A stretch of DNA of 64,000 nucleotides, from contig NC_092701.1 in NCBI RefSeq assembly GCF_964275005.1, forward strand, positions 30,619,106-30,683,105. The letters are read 5' to 3'. The notes beneath the pieces are model-generated. The model was not told where the DNA came from, ran no database searches, and saw only the letters and a list, made by a program, of their open reading frames with translations. The stretch is from Diadema setosum (taxonomy: Eukaryota; Echinodermata; Echinoidea; Diadematoida; Diadematidae). Numbering within the stretch: position 1 is the stretch's first letter; each line of letters opens with the position of its first letter. This document shows positions 54,941 through 64,000 of this stretch, piece by piece. The position numbers and the translations under genes were made by a program.

Positions 54941-55041
54941 AAGCTCGCATTCTCGTAGTAAACAACCGAAAAAAAAAGTTAAACTCTTCCTCTTCCCATA
55001 ATTCTGTGGCGTTCTCGGACCAAGAACCTCAGGCCATTACT
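54941..55041 (-). pseudogene. Third sulfotransferase relic (exon 4-like)
   Basis: Minus strand reads MA-stop-GSWSENATELWEEE, aligned with MAWGSWPEHVKEFCDIREEE of SULT-B exon 4. TGG is TGA, and the downstream part has indels. Other exons of this copy were not found between here and the LINE at 55,830. Confidence 0.7.
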
Positions 55042-55829
55042 TGTATCAATTGAAGAGAAAATACGGCTTATCAAAAATCATATCAGTCTTTGCGCGTTGT
55101 CATTGTATTCTCACAAAGTAGGCCATCAAAACGTACACTGATTTTTATTCCGCTACATCAGAAAACCTTCCATCGATCAACAACTTTCTATAACTTTATT
55201 TCTTTTTTAACTTAAGATTTCTAGACTACAAAAGTCACAGAAACTTTGCCCCATATTTATAAAACAACTCACTTTTTTCCAGCAATGTCTGCATGAAATG
55301 CCGCAATACTTCAAAAGCTATACAGACATGTGTTGATACTGGTAGACCTGTTATCTTCCTTAGATACAAGGGGGATTGCATTTCGAACATAATGGTCTGC
55401 AAATATTGGGTTACGGATCGGGTGGCATAATACCACATTATGATTCAGACAACAAATTTGTCAAGGACCCTTTAAAGGTGCATGGTCCCGGTGTTTTAGT
55501 CAAATGCGTACGCGGGCGCACGGCGCAAGTTTCCTATATAGAGACCTACGCTATCGAATCCTCTTTAGCGCTTACGCTTTGGCCCACTTCCCCGAGTCCG
55601 AAGAAGTCCGATCCACTGTTAACATAGTCAGTGGTCCGATCACAGTTCGGCTCATGATTCGGCTGAGGGGGATGACAGCTTTAGCAAACTTCTTTTGTGA
55701 TGTAATAATAACAAGCATATATGCACGCACCCTGGCATTACTAAAGACTGCGCGATGTGCAGAGAAGACAACGAAGGCAACGTTACTTAGCAACACCTAC
55801 GCACTTTACTCTTGATGACAGCTCAACTT
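55042..55829. other. Unassigned sequence
   Basis: 55,450-55,660 is GC-richer with GGTGCATGGTCCCGGTGTTT and GCGTACGCGGGCGCACGG. Several short frames exist, but no splice sites or family motifs. Confidence 0.35.
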
Positions 55830-57415
55830 TGGTTTGTTCCTGGACTTCTCCAAGGCCTTCGACACCATTAATCATGATATTTTACTTAATAAATTTCACC
55901 ATTACGGAGTCCGTGGGAAGGCCTTGGAGTGGTTCAGGAGCTACCTCATGAACAGGAAGCAATATGTGTCTTTAAATGGTTGTAATTCACAAATGTTAAA
56001 TGTTGAATGTAGGGTCCCACAGGGAAGTTTGTTAGGTCCGCTTTTATTTCTTGTTTACATAAATGATTTCTGTAGATCATCAGATAGTCTTTCTTTCATT
56101 CTCTTTGCGGATGATTCAAATTTATCTTTTTTTTTTCCCATAATAATCCTCTTACCCTTGTAAATACATTAAATTCTGAATTAGAAAAAGTCGCTCAATG
56201 GATAAAAGCTAATAGATTATCTCTCAATCTTCAAAAAACAAAATATATGCTTTTTTAGCAACTCCATAGAGGCACTACCTGTTGATATTATCTTTGATGG
56301 CACACCACTGGAAAATGTTTCTTGTGTCAAATTTTTGGGAATAACAGTTGATAATAAGTTTTCATGGAAATTTCATATTGATAGTACATGTAAGATTATT
56401 TCACGAAATATTGGTATAATTAACAAGATTAAATTTTGTCTTCCTTTGTCGTCCCTGCTTACATTATATTCATCCCTCATATTGCCTTATTTAAATTACG
56501 GTATTCTTGTATGGGGAAATACATATCAAAAACTCTTGGATAAATTACTTCTGCTACAAAAGAAGTCACTGCGTATTTTTTATGTCACACTGCATTTTGG
56601 TCTCATACTGATCCGTTATTTTTTGAAAATAAAATATTCAAAATTAAAGATTTGTATTTGTTTAATTTAGGACAATTCATGCATAACTATAATAAAAATA
56701 ATCTTCCAGATATATTTGAAACAATGTTTTCAAAAATTCAATCCGTTCAAACTTATTCAACAAGGCGATCCAATGAATTTCATTTGCCATTTTTTAGGAC
56801 TTTGCTGGCTCAGCACACCTTCATCTACAAATATTGGAACTCACTTCCCAACGACATAGTATCAGCACAAACTTGAATTCTTTTAAGAACAAATCAAAAT
56901 TATTTCTATTGAAATCTTATGATATACAGCCGCACTAGGTTCGGTTTTATTGTTTCAATCATGTCATCTTTTTTATAGCCGTTCTTCTGCCGTTCTTCTG
57001 CATTCACACCGGTATATACACCCAATCCTTCCCAATATCAATCCAGGGAGCGTTTTATCACTGCACTTACGTCATGAACACCAGTGTGCTTGTGTCCACG
57101 ATGGCGCGTGTTGTACCATAGTCTCATTCTCCCCTGTTTTTTCTTTTCCCCCTTTTTTTCCCCTTCCTAAGTTAATTTAATGTCAGTTGACATTGGTTTC
57201 TTTGATTTTGTGTATGTATTTTCCGAGGGTCCCATACCCTACAAGCTTTGCTTTTTAGTGGGACCCTCCATTTCTATTCTAGTCTTTGTATTATGTATTT
57301 GTATATACCTTAGGAAAGGAATTCCTGTTGGTACTCGTGATCACATGTACGTTTTCTTTGAAATTTACTTTGTTTATTTAACGGAAATAAAGTTGAACTT
57401 GAACTTGAACTTCGG
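55830..57415 (+). mobile_element. Jockey-superfamily LINE, 5'-truncated
   Basis: Starts inside RT motif A (LFLDFSKAFDTINHDILLNK). Then VPQGSLLGPLLFLVYINDF and LFADDSNLSF (56,040-56,130), a frameshift in a T-run (56,130-56,145) and a stop near 56,258. Next come VKFLGITVDNKFSWKFHIDS (56,320) and ILPYLNYGILVWGN (56,480), a second frameshift near 56,585, and NEFHLPFFRTLLAQHTFIYK with WNSLP (56,770-56,850). The 3' UTR runs to AATAAAGTTGAAC and (TTGAAC)n at 57,385-57,415, with a GGTCCCATACCCTAC ... GTGGGACC hairpin. Inactive. Confidence 0.88.
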
Positions 57416-57514
57416 TAATCTTCGTATCAATGCTAACGGTGATCGGCAGTATCATCAACAGCGCTCTCTACACTACCGGGACTATGCCCCTTTAAAAGGG
57501 ACTTATACATTTCA

Positions 57515-57656
57515 TGGCCGGCGGAACCGTGGGGGCCGTGGGGCCCATTGGACGCGCGTTCCCCCCCTTTATTTTTTATTTTTTTTTTACAAAAGAAATA
57601 AAAGAAAAATGGGGGCGCGTTCGCCTCCCCCCCGCCTTCCCTGGATCCGCCCCTGC
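57515..57656. mobile_element. hAT-like MITE copy
   Basis: Ends with CCTTCCCTGGATCCGCCCCT, the reverse of the CAGGGGCGGATCCAGG terminus in the 37.5-39.8 kb array. Its centre is a poly-T/A region flanked by GCGCGTTC. A single unit. Confidence 0.7.
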
Positions 57657-59770
57657 TCGTTATCATAAAAAAAATGAAACAATGAATAAAAGCTGGCCTA
57701 GGACAGACATCTGTTTGTTACAAATTTTATGGTTCCAGTTTTATTGGCTCTGAGTCGCAATTCTTATCTTTGATACAATAAAATGTGACAAGTACAACAG
57801 CTATGATTTTTATAGGTTTTCATGCTTTCAGGGGGTCTGTAGAAAAAAAAAAGATATAAAGGAAGCCCTCTCCTTCCATTGCATTCCTCTTGTTTGAATG
57901 AAAACGTAATGCAATGTCGATTTTTTTTTGCACTACCTCGTCTGTTTAATTTAATTTAATTTAATTTTGTGTTTACGTTTGAAGAGTGTTGAATTCATAA
58001 TTAAAGTGTACTCGTGTTATCATATCATTATCTATTCCCATCATTTTTTTTTGCAGCAACTGGGACACACGAGATTGAAGTGAAATTAATGAATGACGAA
58101 AATGCACAGAAAGAATTTACGGTCTTTCAGATATCGTCTTAAACCCTCGTGTGCCGTGGACTTTGGACAGTGTGTGCAATGGGGGTTTCTTGTGCCATTC
58201 GGTACACAGTTCACACAAAGGGTTAAAAAAAAATTATCCTCCTATGTTTTGCTAACAATACAACGACATGAAAGCATTTAATACATTTCCCTTGCTTCAT
58301 TATTTTTGAAGTTTCATTTTGAGTTTCCGGATGTTTTTAATCCTACATATCAGCTTCCTTGTGATGTCACCGAAGGCATGTAAATGCGTATTAAAGCTGC
58401 TTTTAGCTTCTCAGTGTGTCCTATACTAACATGTCATGTATTCAAGATTACATCAGCCATCTACACGCAACACATGCCTTTTATACCGAACGGAGAAAGT
58501 ATGGCAAAAACTTAATGTCTTTGGGCTGCGCTCGAGTACAAAACTTTATATCAGGAGACGTCCTATTACGGAGGCAAGTATCAATGTAAAATTACTTTTC
58601 ACCAAGGTCACATTATATATTTCATGACTAAAAATAATTGAAAATAATAGCAAGAAGCTTGCCAAAACCAATGTTAAGACATTCAAACCTGGAGATACTT
58701 TGTTCAGTTCAGCATATATAATTGAATTTCCAAGTAGCCTCGGAGTGGAATAGATTTAAAACTGTTGATGCAAACCGTAATAAACAAAACAAACAAACAA
58801 ACAAAACTCAGTATTTTACACCTATACAATAATTACAATTATAAACGATTGTTGTCTGTCACGAGGCATGATCCATTCACACATTTGAGATCTTTAAAGG
58901 GGATGGCTAGTAACTGATCAGTGGGAATGCTGGGGATGATTGTTCCAATTCTTGTGGGATTCATTTAAGAGTACATTATATATCTATTGTTGTGTGAAAA
59001 CTATTTGCTTCACAATGGTCTCATATTCAAGTAATGTGCAATTTCATGTTTCCAGTTTGGCATGCTTGTACAGTGACGGGGCGACCGTTAACGGCCCGTT
59101 TACTTTTTGTCACATCTTCCAAACGCAACCAGTTATTTCAATCTGAGCCGGCAAGGTACAGCTAAAATTGTGTGAAAGAAATAGTATGCAACTGATTGAC
59201 AAATTGCCCTACATCGACGTAAATAAGCACTGAATTGATCAGTGTTTTAGTATAAGCCATGATTTAAAAAAATATGTAAACATCATGGGGGTACATACTC
59301 GAGCAGGATTCGTACCTACGAATTTCACAAAGCCAATTCATGTTGACGCCAACATACTCTTTTAGTTTTACTTATCACGTTTGTAAAAGTTTTGGTGCCG
59401 AAAAACAAGATGGAAGTAAATATTAGTATAAAGTCAACCACCTCCTATCTTCAAGTCAGTACAAAATCAAGCGGTCAATTCGGAAATCATTCTCAATCTA
59501 TCGTGCCAGAAGTGGTACGTCAGAATCGATCTCCAGTTAGTTGTACGACGATTGTTTCGTTGCTTTTGCTGTCGAAATTCTGAAGTGTTGTTTCTAGACT
59601 AAAACCAAAAGACGTTATTTCTTTGTTTCTTGTTAATTTCCTTTGTTTTCAATCTGTAAGAATATTATATTGCGGAAAAAGATTCAAAGATATGTTGTAT
59701 TCCTGTGGTATTATACTCGTATCAAATTTGGCAAAATCTGTGCAGCAATGTTGCAAAATATGGATTCATT
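57657..59770. other. Mostly non-coding; possible orphan exon at 58,057
   Basis: Apart from the exon-like segment listed separately, there is a MITE-like piece near 58,895-58,940 (TTTAAAGGGGATGGCTAGTA) and a tRNA-B-box-like GATTCGTACC at 59,308. Other frames lack splice or family support. Confidence 0.4.
58057..58142 (+). CDS. Possible terminal exon, unknown protein
   Basis: After TTTTTTTTTGCAG the phase-1 frame reads GTHEIEVKLMNDENAQKEFT then VFQISS and TAA: 27 codons with a good acceptor and protein-like composition. It resembles the last two strands of an Ig/PKD-like beta-sandwich, but that is a guess. No matching upstream exon was found; the 2 kb before it are transposon-derived. Confidence 0.25.
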
Positions 59771-60440
59771 GAAACACTAAACCATGATATTCAAGTTTGC
59801 AGTTCATCATGCCCTCTAGTTTCCGAGACTGCTGACATGACTCTCTGAACCTTAATGTGTCTTCTTCTCATTATTTTACTGATTACTTTTTTTTTAGTCT
59901 CACATAAGAACATTATAGAATAATGTGTGCATTTCATCTTCCTTTCACATACTACATTTACGATTTGAACTTTTGAGGACACAGTAAAATGCCATATAAT
60001 TCGAGGGTAAATGTTTCTTCAGAACAAAGAAAAAATTTGAAAGATCAACTGAAATTCGCTTAATTTACTACAGAATAAAAAAAGTGAGTTAAATAAGATT
60101 AGAAAAAAAATGCTTTAAATATAACATTGATCAATCTCCCAAAGAAAACACGACAAATATGAACATTTTTCCTCGAAGATCGTTAGCAAATGTACGATGA
60201 CGTCTTTGCATTTTGTAAATGAAATCGAAAAGCTTGCATCTTGATGAAAAAATGGCATTCCGGATATAAATCCCGTTGGCCGATGGCTTCAAATGTACAA
60301 ATGCGTTGTAATGAGAGAACAAATTATTTCCTCACTTCGTCATAGTCGTGATCATTAAACACCCCTGCAAGAAATCTCATCATATTTCCATATGTGGTAA
60401 CGTTGTGTAATTCAAGCACTCAACAGGACATCAAGTTGAC
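59770..60440. other. Third copy of the secreted-protein upstream block
   Basis: Ordered matches with 25,300-25,930 (GTTCATCATGCC, AGGACACAGTAAAATGCCAT, GAAGATCGTTAGC, GATGACGTCTTTGCATTTTG, GTGTAATTCAAGCACT) and, at its right end, with 11,740-11,900 (GATGGCTTCAAATGTAC). It ends in (CT)n and (TA)n runs as the other copies do. No exon of the gene was seen to the right, where a satellite begins at 61,140. Confidence 0.65.

Positions 60441-60443
<3 letters not shown>

Positions 60444-60528
<85 letters not shown>
60444..60528. repeat. (CT)n(TA)n(TAA)n compound microsatellite
   Basis: (CT)n at 60,444-60,477, (TA)n to 60,497 and (TAA)n to 60,528. Confidence 0.95.
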
Positions 60529-60529
<1 letters not shown>

Positions 60530-61139
60530 TTATAGTCTCTCATTGAATATTTAAAGAAATAGCGTATTTTTCTGTCTTTAAGGGAAAATAAAGTTTTTCA
60601 GGGGTTTTCTTTTTTTCGTTTCTAGTTCTGGTTGTTTTCAAGACGTAATTTGTTCTGGTCATCTGCAGTTGCAAAGCATACAACTCGATTTGATGGTAAA
60701 GATATTTCGCAATGGTGGCCTTTATCATTACGCAGAAGAACACAAAATACAAACGTCATGTACAGTTAATGTATGTGTATGTGACCGTCCAGCACCAAAC
60801 TCTCATAAAAGTGAGTGAAAAATAAAGTGTTTGTTTGTTTGCTCGTTTTGGGTCAATGCCTATTTCTTTGAATTTTTTTTTTTTTCATTTCATGTATACA
60901 TTTAACTTTGTTAAGGTAGTTATTTCATACAGACATATAGGCCTACAGTACTCTATATAGGTTCCCCACCTCTGACAGTAGCGGAAAATAGGCATATACA
61001 TAGCAGATATAAAAAATTTAGCGTGTAGCGTGAACAATAATTGAAATACACGTATTCTTTGAAATTATTTGCAATGTAGGGTATGGGATTTTACGAGTGA
61101 TTAGGAGAACAATTATAGTCTGGGTGCCAAAGCCACTTT

Positions 61140-63215
61140 TTTGGCCTAACCTTGTTTTACCGTCCACCCAATATTCTTTGATGGTTTTGCCCTATTTCGA
61201 GGGTGCTGAATCCGAATCTGGATGATGCAACTCTTGCATCCTTGATGGTTTTGAGATATTCAAGATGGCCGCCAAAATGGCCGCCCAAACCGGAAATTCC
61301 CATGTATTTCCTTCTCAATGGTGAGAAATTGAGAACAATTGATGGTTTTACCCTATTTCGAGGGTGCTGATCCCAATCTGGATGATGCAACTCTTGCATC
61401 CTTGAGGATTTTGAGATATTCAAGATGGCCGCCAAAATGGCCGCCCAAACCGGGAATTCCTATATATTCCCTTTTGAATGGTGAGAAATTTAAAACAGTT
61501 GATGTTCTTACCCTATTTCGATGGTGCTGAATCCGAATCTGGATGATGCAGCTCTTGCATCCTTGAGGGTTTTTGAGATGGCCGCCAAAATGGCCGCCCA
61601 AACCGGAAATTCCTATGTATTTCCTTCTAAATGGTGAGAAATTGAAAATAATTGATGGTTTTACCTTATTTTGCGGGTGCTGAATCTAAATCTGGATGAC
61701 GCAACTCTTGCATCCTTGAGGATTTTGAGATATTCAAGATGGCCGCCAAAATGGCCGTCCAAACCGGAAATTCCTATATATTTCCTTTTAAATAGTGAGA
61801 AATTGAAAACAATTGATGTTCTTACCCTATTTCGATGGTGCTGAATCCGAATCTGGATGATGCAGCTCTTGCATCCTTGAGGGTTTTTGAGATGGCCGCC
61901 AAAATGGCCGCCCAAACCGGAAATTCCTATGTATTTCCTTCTAAATGGTGAGAAATTGAAAATAATTGATGGTTTTACCCTTTTTGGAGGGTGCTGAATC
62001 CGAATCTGGATGATGCAACTCCTGCATCCTTGAGGATTTTGAGATATTCAAGATGGCCACCAAAATGGCTGCCGAAACGGAAAATTCTCACGTATTTCAT
62101 TCTCAATGATGAGAAATTGAAAACAATTGATGGATTTACTCTATTTTGAGGGTGCTGAATCCAAATCTGGATGATGCAACTCTTGCATCCTTGAGGATTT
62201 TGAGATATTCAAGATGGCCGCCAAAATGGCCGCCCAAACCGGAAATTCTTATATATTCCCTTTTAAATAGTGAGAAATTGAAAACAATTGATGGTCTTAC
62301 CGTACTTCGATGATGCTGAATCCGAATCTGGATGATGCAACTCTTGCATCCTTGAGGGTTTTGAGATATTCAAGATGGCCGCCAAATTGGCCGCCGAAAT
62401 GACCGCCAATTAAAACCAGAAATTCCGATGTATTTCCTTCTAAATGGTGAGAAATTGAAAACAATTGATGGTTTTACCCTTTTTGGAGGGTGCTGAATCC
62501 GAATCTGGATGATGCAACTCCTGCATCCTTGAGGATTTTGAGATATTCAAGATGGCCACCAAAATGGCTGCCGAAACGGAAAATTCTCACGTATTTCATT
62601 CTCAATGATGAGAAATTGAAAACAATTGATGGATTTACTCTATTTTGAGGGTGCTGAATCCAAATCTGGATGACGCAACTCTTGCATCGTTGAGGATTTT
62701 GAGATATTCAAGATGGCCGCCAAAGTGGCCGCCGAAATGACCGCCAATTAAAACCAGAAATTCCAATGTATTTCCTTCTAAATGGTAAGAAATTGAAAAA
62801 CAATTGATGGTTTTACCCTGTTTGGAAGGTGCTGAATCCGAATGTGGATGATGCATCTCCTGCGTCCTTGAGGATTTTGAGATATTCAAGATGGCCGCCA
62901 AAATGGCCGCCAAAACCGGAAATTTTCCCGTATTTCATTCTCAATGATTCAAAATTGAGAACAATTGATGTTTCTATCCTATTCCGATTTCAAAATGGCC
63001 GCCAAAACCGGAAATTTCCACGTATTTCAATTTCAATGTTTCGCAATTAAGAACAATTTTATTGATGATTCTACCCTATTTCGATCACTGTGCTGAATGC
63101 GAATCTGGACGATACCACCCTTGCATCATTGAGAGTTTGGAGATATTCAAGATAGCCGCCAAAATGCTCGCCAGAATGGTTAGAAATTGATAACAATTGA
63201 TGGGTTAACCCTCTT
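61140..63215. repeat. Satellite, 12-13 units of about 150-180 bp
   Basis: Units share GGGTGCTGAATCCGAATCTG, GATGATGCAACTCTTGCATC, TTGAGATATTCAAGATGGCC, GCCAAAATGGCCGCC and a GGAAATTCC..TATTTCC..TGAGAAATTGAAAACAATTG end. Unit starts (GTGCTGA) lie near 61,201, 61,364, 61,525, 61,676, 61,838, 61,990, 62,151, 62,313, 62,488, 62,650, 62,830 and 63,091. The last units are truncated. Open frames on both strands are repeat translations. Confidence 0.95.
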
Positions 63216-64000
63216 TCAGGTTTTCGTCAATGGCAAAATCTAAACCCAACCATACTCTGCTGATAAACGAACGCATATTGTACATCCCAGTTTGAACTTT
63301 CTGTACTGTGAAACCAGCTGTACCGGATATCTTGGAGTTTGTAAGATACAGCTGTGCCAGTAATGAATCCTGCAAGACTACAGATGCGGTTGAATATTTG
63401 AAAGATTACGCTGTTTCATCTACATAACATGGATATGTTTTGAACCCTAACAATCAGTGGACAAGACATACCCATCTCGATCATATTGTGATAGTGATGT
63501 AGAGAAGTTTACTGAGATTCCCAACATTACCTGTTTTAATCCATGAACAGTTTTAATCGTTTCATCCATGAACACTCATATTGGTTAATTGGTTTATATT
63601 GATGATCTTGATGACATTGTTGAAGACAAGAGTTGGAAGTTTTTATAGTTCTGCTTCAAATTTTTCTTCAATATGATGTAATATCATATACGTATAATAA
63701 ATGGGGCGACAAACCTCGTATCTACAAAACGTCATACGTTCAGGAGAGAAAAACAAAAAGAAAAAGCAAACAAACATGGCAGCCAAAGCACTATAACAAA
63801 TGAAAGAACTTTTCTTTGACATGCCACAGTAGCTTCATTTTTGGGGTAAGATAGCTAAGGATTGGACAGGACATCACTAACTGATTATCTGACTGTTTAT
63901 TCAAAAAAGTCATTTTCACAAAAATTTCAGATACAGGGTTTGTCGCCCAAGCGACGATATCATATATACACACGCGAGGGGATGGAAAAATCACAGGTAA
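63216..64000. other. Unassigned right edge
   Basis: AT-rich sequence with no recognised exon, repeat unit or transposon terminus. Confidence 0.4.

Noticed and set aside
61260..61285. YY1-like sites in the satellite (AAGATGGCCGCC)
   Set aside because: YY1 needs AAGATGGCGGC; here an extra C interrupts the motif (GGCCGCC), so the match is only to the core.
61157..61915. Repeated open frames reading GGHFGGHLEYLK-like peptides
   Set aside because: They follow the satellite period and shift frame between units; a by-product of the repeat.
63230..63250. ATGGCAAAATC resembling the start of the secreted-protein genes (third gene start)
   Set aside because: Only about 10 bases match, no donor follows in frame, and flanks do not align with 27,200-27,320.

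Overview
The window looks like AT-rich nuclear DNA of a marine deuterostome invertebrate, most plausibly an echinoderm and perhaps a sea urchin. This is inferred from spliced genes with GT-AG introns, long introns full of retroelements, MITEs and TA/CA microsatellites, and a duplicated cytosolic sulfotransferase locus. The species cannot be fixed from sequence alone. No bacterial genes, rRNA, stand-alone tRNA or CRISPR array was seen.

Layout. (1) 1-7.5 kb, + strand: a broken sulfotransferase copy (SULT-A) with four recognisable exons, two frameshifts and two lost splice donors; its first exon lies left of the window. (2) 8-13.4 kb: a LINE end and several MITEs. (3) 13.7-34.3 kb, + strand: a tandem pair of paralogous small secreted-protein genes. 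The right copy (27,293-30,315) can be read as an unbroken five-exon gene for a 178-residue protein with a signal peptide, four mature cysteines, a Thr-rich linker and intron phases 1-0-0-0. The left copy (13,971-23,120) is diverged and shorter, but its exons can still be joined in frame. They match no family I can name. The right copy has a layout reminiscent of class I helical cytokine genes, which is inference only. A third block matching their upstream flank lies at 59.77-60.44 kb without visible exons. (4) 35.5-42.9 kb: LINE and SINE fragments, a hAT-like repeat array that switches orientation, a minisatellite grown from its end, and a TA-target MITE. (5) 43.1-53.85 kb, - strand: a second sulfotransferase (SULT-B) with all six exons and intact splice sites but two indels in exon 5. 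Its introns hold a LINE, nested MITEs and a Tc1-like transposon. (6) 54.9-64 kb: a decayed third sulfotransferase exon, a truncated LINE, one orphan exon-like segment and a 12- to 13-unit satellite of about 160 bp.

How the parts relate. The sulfotransferase copies form an inverted pair around the secreted-protein pair. SULT enzymes transfer sulfonate from PAPS to small acceptors in the cytosol; copy B keeps the 3'-phosphate-binding motif, the catalytic His region and the C-terminal KxxxTVxxxE dimer motif. Most of the remaining sequence is transposon-derived. Many long reading frames here are microsatellite or repeat translations, not genes.
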